The notes under the pieces were generated by a model. The model was not told the DNA's origin and did no database searches. It saw only the letters and a list, made by a program, of their open reading frames with translations. Below, one piece after another: positions 57,139-64,000 of a DNA stretch of 64,000 bases. The translations under genes and the position numbers were made by a program. This DNA comes from Mermis nigrescens (lineage: Eukaryota > Nematoda > Enoplea > Mermithida > Mermithidae), in the NCBI GenBank assembly GCA_036768485.1, contig JAVLUZ010000817.1, positions 1 through 64,000 on the forward strand, in the 5' to 3' direction. Positions within the stretch are counted from its first letter, which is position 1; each line of letters opens with the position of its first letter.

Positions 57139-57442
57139 TTTAAACGGATTTGAAAGGATTCCGCTGGTCGTCAGTGGCATAAATTTTTGGCGGTCTTGAT
57201 TATTCGTCTCCATGAAAGACAAATCGGAATCCGCGTGAGCCTCGTCTGGCGAAGCATGCTTTGCAGATACTTCCGGGCTATCAAAAAGGGGTTGCGTGAC
57301 TACGGCGTTTTCTGTACTAAAACGATCAAAAGTCTGAGAATGCTCAGCTTTTTGCCGCTTCTCTTGCTCCTGCCTCAATTTCGCCGAAGCTAACATTTCG
57401 ATTTTGTTAGCTAATACGAGTCGACCTTTTTTGTTAGCTATA
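57139..57442 (-). CDS. WDHD1: WDHD1 exon
   Basis: Acceptor CAATTTAAG before 57442 and donor AAA|GTAATC at 57139; 304 nt, its first base completing the codon from the upstream exon. The product begins IANKKGRLVLANKIEMLA, matching the helical end of the Ctf4/WDHD1 SepB domain (vertebrate YASRSRKLILAQKLSELA), continues acidic and charged, and ends GILSNPFK, matching the conserved VNPFK. A nearby frame extension toward 57513 is intron. Confidence 0.85.
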
Positions 57443-60400
57443 CTTAAATTGCACACTGACCAGATTGCATTAATGCAGTGATTACAATAATTACAATGAT
57501 AACGATTATGCATGTAACAGGGGGTTAGTCGTCCCCCATCCCCAAAGTCGGAAAATTTTTGACTCCCTACTTCGATTTTTGGCGAAAACTAGCGTTTTTG
57601 GCCATTATTAGGTGTTTTTTTACCATTTTAGACTAGAGATAGGAGTCATAGTACCCACCCCCTAGAACTGGCCGAGGAAGCCCATTCGAAAAATTTCAAG
57701 CACTTACACGTACGATGATAATAGTAATTACTGTAAAATTAATAGTAACAACAAAAAAACGGCAATTCATAATATCAATAATAAAATAACATTAGGTACA
57801 TGGGTGCACAAGGTCAGGCTCGGCAGGGGTGGGTGAAATCCCAAAAATCCAAAACAGTTAATCTGACGTTCACGATTTTTTTGCTGTGTTAATGATCAAA
57901 ATGGTCAAAGTATCCTATAAAATGTTTTTCTTGGTAATATCGCATTTTAAATTCATTTTTAGTCCGTTTTGAATGCATTATATCACTTTTAACACTGAAA
58001 AATGTAAAAATTTATCAATTTTAGGCGCTTTTTGAGTAAAAAGTACTTAAAAGTACTTAATCTGGCGCGAAGCGCCGGTTAAATTTTTAACATTTTTACT
58101 GCTTTTGACCTCGAAAATGATGCAAAAAACGTTCCATCAGCTCAAAATCGCCGGACAGTACCTGTCCGGCTGACCCTTCAGAAGGGTAATACCCCTCGCA
58201 CCCCCTTTGTGCATATATGATTAGGTATCGAAATCATAGGTAATAATAGAATATCAAGGCTTCAGAAAGAGGTAAGATCCCTGAATTCGGGATCATTTAA
58301 TTCTGGGATCGTATCTTCCTTCTGCAAGTTAATCGCGAAAAGATTAAAATAGTCTAAACGAAACACTTATATGTGTTAAGGTAGGACTGCTTTTTTAGTA
58401 CCTACTTGAAATTTTGAAATTTTTGATTGGGTACAAGTACATTCGTCTCCAAAAATCATGCAGAAAACGTTCGATGCGCTCAAAAAACGTTTTGCGATGT
58501 CAACTTGGACCTAGATTCAGGTATAATAACGCATTTGTGTGAAAAATCTGGGGTCTGCTGGACCCCTAAATCGATAGACCCCCAGAATTGAACTTTTGGA
58601 ACTATTTTTGGCAGTTTTGCCCCATCGAACCCCAAGAATTCGGCTGCTGTGAACCTATGGGTATAACACCTCCTCACCCCTATGAAGATATTAGGCAGCA
58701 AAGCAATCACAAAAATAATTATTATTATCGTCATAAAAATAAAAAATAACGATTAATAGCGTATTTTACAAAGCTGAAAACAAGAAAAATGCAATAGCGT
58801 CGTAAACAATGTAAACCTACTTTTAACTCTGCTCGCTTGCTACTTTAACATTGAAGTTCCAGAAGAATAAAGAGTTAAAATACAAGATGAAGCGTAAAAA
58901 TTTAAACAAGAAATGAAATAGAAATGACAAAAATAGAATGAAATAAAAATGACAAAAATAGAATAAAATAAAAATGACAAAAATAGAATAAAATAAATGA
59001 AACAAACATTTGAGGAACATTTTAGATTAATTTTTCTCTGCATATTAGAAAAGATTTTTATTCACCTTATACAGCATATGCATTTGCCTGACAGGGGCGG
59101 AACCAGGAGTTGCGTAAGATGGATTATCACATCCTCCCAAATAATCGAAAATAGTTCAGATAATTCACTGCTCTGGTATTAATTGAAAAATTGCGTCATT
59201 TGCATTGTCTACTTGTCTAATTTTACTCAGAATCATTTCTGACGTTGCGTAAAAAGTTCCAATATTTTATTATTCACTTTTTCATTGTATTCATGCAACT
59301 GAACCCATATAAGTAAATCATGGGCTTATGCAAGGGGACGGGGAGGGAGGAGCCGCTACTTAACCCTAGCCCGAAAAAAATTTTGGAAAGGTAAAATAAT
59401 GCATGAAAAATAACGGGAATGGGCATTGTTCTATCAGAAAATCTCGAGCTTTCGGCGCTTCGCGCTGTAGGATCGTTATTTTCTAGAATTTGGGCCCAAG
59501 CGCGGCCAAAAAACGTCATTTTTAATAGCCTATTGAAAGAGAATAAATTTTTTCCGAAATGTTCGAATTTTATGTGCTATAATCGACAAAGCATGTTCGG
59601 GAACGTTAGATAATGCACTTTATTTTGTGTCTGGGCGAGCCTATCCCGAATTATAGAGTCACCAATTTAGAACCGCCTCCCCCTCCCTTAAAAAAATCCT
59701 GCGTACGCCCCTTAAATAAATAATTTAAAGCGGAGCGTTAAAAATTTTTGAAATCTTCCTCGCTATAGAATCGGATACGCGTCTTTGCTCTAGAAATCTT
59801 TGCGTAAATCGCACCCCAAAAATTCCCCCCAGAATTCGCGGTTTTTCTAAAATTTCCGAAAATTTCATAAAAGTTCGTAAAAAGGTGTGATTTTTGAGCG
59901 TTTTTAGCTATCTGTTTGCTCAAAAGTGTCAAATTTTCGGCTGCTATATACTCATGTTTTGACTATGTTTAGTTCAATTAGTTATACTTTTTTGGTTTTT
60001 TTTTCGAAATTTTTTATGTATGCTTTTTATGCACTATATGTAAAGATAGGATATCGTCAGAAATGCCGAAAAACGATGTTTTTGACGCTTATCCACCATT
60101 TTTGGGCCCGAAAAGGCACTTTAAAATTTCTTCCCCTTTCCCAGAATCCTCATGCTGTGCATGTCAGACAAATGCCATTTCTAAGTGAAAAATCGAGAAA
60201 TTACGACAGACAATGTCAGAAATCCTTGATAAGACATATCCGTTTCTAATCGCACCGACTATGTTGGCCCTAGGGGGTTGCCCCCACCCCTCAAATCCGC
60301 TCTTGCAAGCAGGCATGTAATAGTTTAAAATATTGTGTGGGGGAAGTCGGCCATTTTTAGGGGGGGGGTAAATGGCTTTCAATGCTTGAACAAAAAAAGG

Positions 60401-60530
60401 CAAGAAAATAAGGGGTACAAAAAATTCCTGATTTCGCGGGAGGTGAGGACGACCAACTTTGGGTCCGGGACCACATCCATACTCCTGTTACATGTAAGCC
60501 TGCACGTGAATATGTATTAATGGTACATAC
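57443..60530 (-). other. WDHD1 intron with repeats
   Basis: 3.1-kb intron. It holds an element of the TGTAACAGGG family (about 57510-57680), a single-unit MITE-B copy (about 59330-59713), a copy of the GAATTCGCGRTTTTTC family (about 59828-60165), and an element with CAGGCATGTAATAG/TTACATGTAAGCCTG ends (about 60310-60502). GGCGCGAAGCGCC is at 58064-58076. Confidence 0.6.
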
Positions 60531-60616
60531 TTCAGCAGTGCGCTCAGCGTTGAAGACTTGTTAGCCAGTAGTGCAATTTCGTAGGCACGGCAATCTCTTT
60601 CTGCATTGCAAGCTAA
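60531..60616 (-). CDS. WDHD1: WDHD1 exon, short
   Basis: Strong acceptor ATTTTTCTTCACAG before 60616 and donor GAA|GTATGT at 60531, 86 nt. LACNAERDCRAYEIALL corresponds to vertebrate LSCKLEREFRCVELADL, a signature of the SepB domain that forms the Ctf4 trimer platform. Too short for a long-frame search; both phases fit the neighbours. Confidence 0.88.
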
Positions 60617-61971
60617 CTGTGAAGAAAAATTTAAATAAAACTATTCCAGTAAAATTTCGAAGAATGAGCCAGTTTACTCAGTCAGAGGAACATGCACGTA
60701 TAAGATCAAAAAATTGGGAAAGAAATTGCGATTTTATAGGAACTGAGTCCACACATATATACAATTCCAGCTACAAAATTTTAGCTCTCAACAGCCCTTA
60801 AGTTTTGCTAAAGATTGTTCTGCCTGTGTTATAACACAAGAGGTCGTTATTTGTGCTAATACAGCAATGCAAAATATACAAAACATCATATAACACAGAC
60901 CGAACAATCTTGAAGAATATTAGATGTCCAAATTCAGTGGCGAGATATTTTAAGTACAAAAAAGAGAAAAAGATGATGATTTTTATTATTTACTTAAAAA
61001 CTTATTGTCCAACAGGATATCATTATCTTAATTCAGGGCGTGATTTGAAAACGGGACTTGACTGAGTTGACCGGATTAGGTCAAAGTAATATGTAGATAC
61101 GAGAATATGTAAATACAAATTTATCTAACAAAAAGTATTGTTATTTGTTAAATGAAGTAAGGGCATCGCAAAAAGAAATACAGTCGAACACGAACAAAGC
61201 ACACCCCTTAGGGACCAAGGCCAAAGGTGTGCATTATCCGAGTGTATGCATTAACCAGAGCGTAAAATTTTCTTAATATTTCCACTTTGACTGAAAAGAA
61301 ATCTGTTATGGCATTAATACTATGACAGAAGGAATACAAAGACGACGAATATTGTATCCTTGCCTTTTGTTGTAGAATAAATAATGTAGTACATACTATT
61401 CATGCTTTTACTCTTGCATAAAGTAACATGGTGAGTAATAAATATCAGTAATCGACGTGTGCATTATCCGAGGTCCGCGCGCTCATTACCCAAGGTGCAC
61501 ATGCACTTGTACACTTATTTATATGCTGCGCTCTAGTCAGCCGTGTGCATTAGGCATTATCTGAGTTTGCATTAACCGAGGTGTCTTAGTATGTCAATAC
61601 ACTGTTTTTGTCGGGACTTTGTGAGCTGGTTTGCATAACCGGATAGAGTGCATTATCCAAATTCGACTGTATTTGTTCATACATATGTATGTACATACGA
61701 TAAAAAAGTTATTCCAGCTAATCTACACATTGAATAAGCACCACTGTAATAGATATGGGTTAAATAAGAAAATTGATGATCGCACGCGGTTTTAACTCAT
61801 CAGCAAAAAAAGATCCACAAGTGAAAATAAGAAGAATTAATAAGAGGTTGCGGTTTTAGTTCATCAACAAAAAATCTATAAGTGCGACTAACTTGACTTA
61901 TTCTAAATAGGTTTATTAATAATATAGTAATTATGTTTATTAATTTATAAAAACGTTTATTGATTTTTTAC
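60617..61971 (-). other. WDHD1 intron
   Basis: AT-rich intron containing the pogo-type MITE listed next; no other feature. Confidence 0.5.
61181..61669. mobile_element. Tc1/mariner-pogo-type MITE, 489 bp
   Basis: Ends CAGTCGAACACG and ATTCGACTG with TA on both sides (61179-61180, 61670-61671). CAGTCGAA termini and TA duplication are typical of pogo/Tigger derivatives. The interior has GTGCATTATCCGAG motifs in both directions, no open frame. Confidence 0.85.
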
Positions 61972-62274
61972 CAAGAATAATTTCAAAATGGCTTGAAGTT
62001 CGGCCTTCTCGGCTTCTTGAAATTCGTAACTTGATTCATTCGTTGGATTGGTCATCAAACTTTCGTTTCGAATTCGGGCCAGCATGAAGCCCGACTCAAT
62101 AGTACATTTTTCGGTGCCCGGATCGCACAAATTTAAATTCCAATCCGTTAAGGACACGACTGGCCTGGGAAGCATAGACGGATATTTGTTAACGGATTTG
62201 CATACACGGATTCCTTGCACTTGATGCGAATGTTCCTGCACTGCGATAGCCCAGAAAAAATCGCCGTTCGGTGA
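61972..62274 (-). CDS. WDHD1: WDHD1 exon
   Basis: Acceptor TATTTCTATCCAG before 62274 and donor CTTG|GTAAAA at 61972; 101 codons, phase 0 on both sides. FFWAIAVQEHSHQVQGIRVC, then MLPRPVVSLTDWNLNLCD align with vertebrate HYWVVGIHENPQQLRCIPC and LPRPAVAILSFKLPYCQ of the SepB beta-propeller, and EFQEAEKAELQAILKLF precedes the helical bundle. WDHD1 links CMG helicase to polymerase alpha at replication forks in the nucleus. Confidence 0.9.
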
Positions 62275-63916
62275 CTGGATAGAAATAAAAGGAAAAAAGA
62301 CCAATTAGGCCAAATCAACAGCATTTACTTAAGATTGGAGAAAAAGACAACGATTTACAAATAATTCACAATTTAGACAAAAATCACCAACAAATGAACT
62401 AGGAAAAATTGAGCTAAAAATCGAAAAGAAATCTCGATTTCGTAATTACGCACAGGTTTTACATACGAGTAAGCTTTATACAGGTAAAGCTTACTGTGTT
62501 ATTTACATGGCCAAAGACCAAGTATACGTTAAGTTCGTACACGATCTTAAGGCGTTTGAGGGGTGGGGTTTCCCCATTCCGCGGAAATTTTTTCTTCCAC
62601 CTTAGAATTCGCGATTTTTCGAAAGTTTCCAAAAAGTTCTCAAAAATTCGTAGAAAAAGTGCTTTTTAAGCGTTTTGAGCTGTCTATTTGATCAAAAGGG
62701 TCAAATTTTGGCGCTTCCCGCCATATACACATGTTTTGGCTATATTTTGTTCAATCTGTTCTACTTTTTTGATTTTCATCAAAATTTTTACATGTTTTTA
62801 TACTCTAGAAAGATAGTGCATCATCAGAAACGCCGAAAATCGATGTTTTTGACGGATACCTAACATTTTGGGCCCAAAAAAGGCACTTCGAAACCCTCCC
62901 CAGAATTCCCATGCTTTGCATGTCTGGTCAAGTTTCTAGGTTGTTGTGAAAAATAAAAATCTGGGTAGCAAGGCCATGAAAACGTGGATTGTTGGGGGCT
63001 TGAGGGAAATTATGACAAAAAACGACCGTTGTCTGATCATCCTAAATGAACTCGCCTATGTTTCCATTTGAGCATCCTTCTAAGGGAATTGCTGCGGGTT
63101 TCTTAAATACTGGAAATAATATAAAATTAAAAACGCAATTGTTTGAAAAGAATTTATTCGGTTGATTTTGGTAAAAGAACAGCGTGAAGACCTAACAAAA
63201 CGAATATATGTATGTTTCGAACAAAGTTTTACATCGAGTGGCTGAGAGATTTAAAAAGAAATTCTGAACAAAATATTTTACTAAATTTGAAACAACAAAG
63301 GAGGGATTCCTTAAAGCCTCCGATATTGCAGCCCTGTTGCTTTCAAAGCCAAAACGCTCCTAAATTCCCTATTTTATTTATATTGCTGTTTATTGATTAT
63401 ATGTAAAATATATACTCTTCTGAAATATAAATTTTCTGCATTCGTGCATTTTCTTAATAGATTTCGATTTGGCTTCATCGACTCCATTCGCTGCTATAAT
63501 TTTAAAAATTTATCTTCAATATTGACAGGCACGTATTTCTGGGAGGATAAGGGAGGGAAGTTCCAGACCTCCCAGAATTTATAAAAATCGGAAAAATAGG
63601 ACTTTTTAAACTTATTTTGTGCTATTTTTGGGCTTAGTCCCCCAAAAATTGGTGTTGGTTCCCCCAAATCAGGACGTCCAGCTACATGCCTAAATATTGA
63701 CGGAACTTTATAAAGCCTAATTAGTGTAGTTACAGCTAAGTCATGCCATCTCATAAATATTTATTCAAATATAGTAACCTATGTACTTGAAATACGTATG
63801 AATTATTTTTCGATGTATCGTAGATACTTTTTACTTTCAGTTTTTGAAAATTATAAAGACTTTCTATTTTTCTAAAATTCTTATAACTTCCTTGTTTTCA
63901 AGGTAAATCATCGTAC
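62275..63916 (-). other. WDHD1 intron
   Basis: Holds a copy of the GAATTCGCGATTTTTCG family (about 62560-62930) and MITE-C at 63526-63692; the rest is AT-rich. Confidence 0.55.
63526..63692. mobile_element. MITE-C copy, 167 bp
   Basis: CAGGCACGTATTTC ... CCAGCTACATGCCTA with exact duplication AATATTGA (63518-63525, 63693-63700). Confidence 0.9.
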
Positions 63917-64000
63917 TTCGGCGTTGAATATACGCATCCAAGTACCATGTTTGCCAATAAGCAATGATCCACTGGAATCGCAGAAGCAAAGCGACTCTTC
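63917..64000 (-). CDS. WDHD1: WDHD1 exon, cut by the window edge
   Basis: 28 codons in phase 0 up to donor GAA|GTACGA at 63917. ESLCFCDSSGSLLIGKHGTW matches the vertebrate stretch GTPCYVDSEGIVRMLNRGLGNTW of the SepB propeller, and the phase joins the exon at 62274. The upstream part, including the WD40 domain, lies outside the window. Confidence 0.8.

Noticed and set aside
58823..59043. Phe/Leu/Ile-rich open frames resembling membrane proteins
   Set aside because: Translations of an AAAATAGAATRAAATAAAAATGAC tandem repeat.

Overview
This window looks like AT-rich, repeat-laden nuclear DNA of an invertebrate, probably an arthropod; I cannot name the species. It has spliced host genes, introns packed with small inverted-repeat transposons, and one large integrated DNA virus/transposon of the Polinton (Maverick/adintovirus-like) class. 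The organism call rests on intron-exon structure, splice signals and the type of virus, not on a species marker.

Positions about 307-18,750 hold the Polinton, with every gene on the minus strand. Reading from its right end, the order is protein-primed DNA polymerase B (18657 down to 9038), a structured hairpin region, a small membrane protein, a Cys-rich protein, a chromodomain integrase, a small zinc-binding protein, an HMG-box-like protein, the packaging ATPase, two small virion-type proteins, a basic Px-like protein, the major capsid protein (MCP), an adenain-type protease, the penton/minor capsid protein and finally a TATA-binding protein (TBP) core homologue. Most morphogenesis genes are intact, or broken only by one indel in a homopolymer run. 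PolB and integrase are badly decayed, and PolB is split by a Helitron (10628-16147) and a hAT-like MITE (17808-18049). The most striking feature is the pairing of a virus-encoded TBP, which keeps all four DNA-intercalating phenylalanines, with near-canonical TATA boxes (TATAWAAG type) ahead of most of the element's transcription units.

Positions 18.8-37 kb are a repeat desert: several MITE families (mostly with 8-bp target duplications), a 5'-truncated LINE (25.3-27.0 kb), long TA microsatellites, a 479-bp satellite (33.2-34.8 kb), fold-back elements and tRNA-like sequences. From 37.9 kb on, host genes appear: a two-pass membrane protein on the plus strand (37940-41677); a secreted Cys-rich protein of no family I recognise on the minus strand (53237 down to 51648, possibly continuing to 45716); and the 3' part of WDHD1/AND-1/Ctf4, the replisome adaptor, on the minus strand from the right edge to 54854. 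The dominant repeat, here called MITE-A (about 220-270 bp, termini CAYACSTGGGC, 8-bp duplications), has more than 20 copies. They show tandem insertion on a shared target duplication, self-nesting, and one case where the duplicated target is a host 5' splice site.
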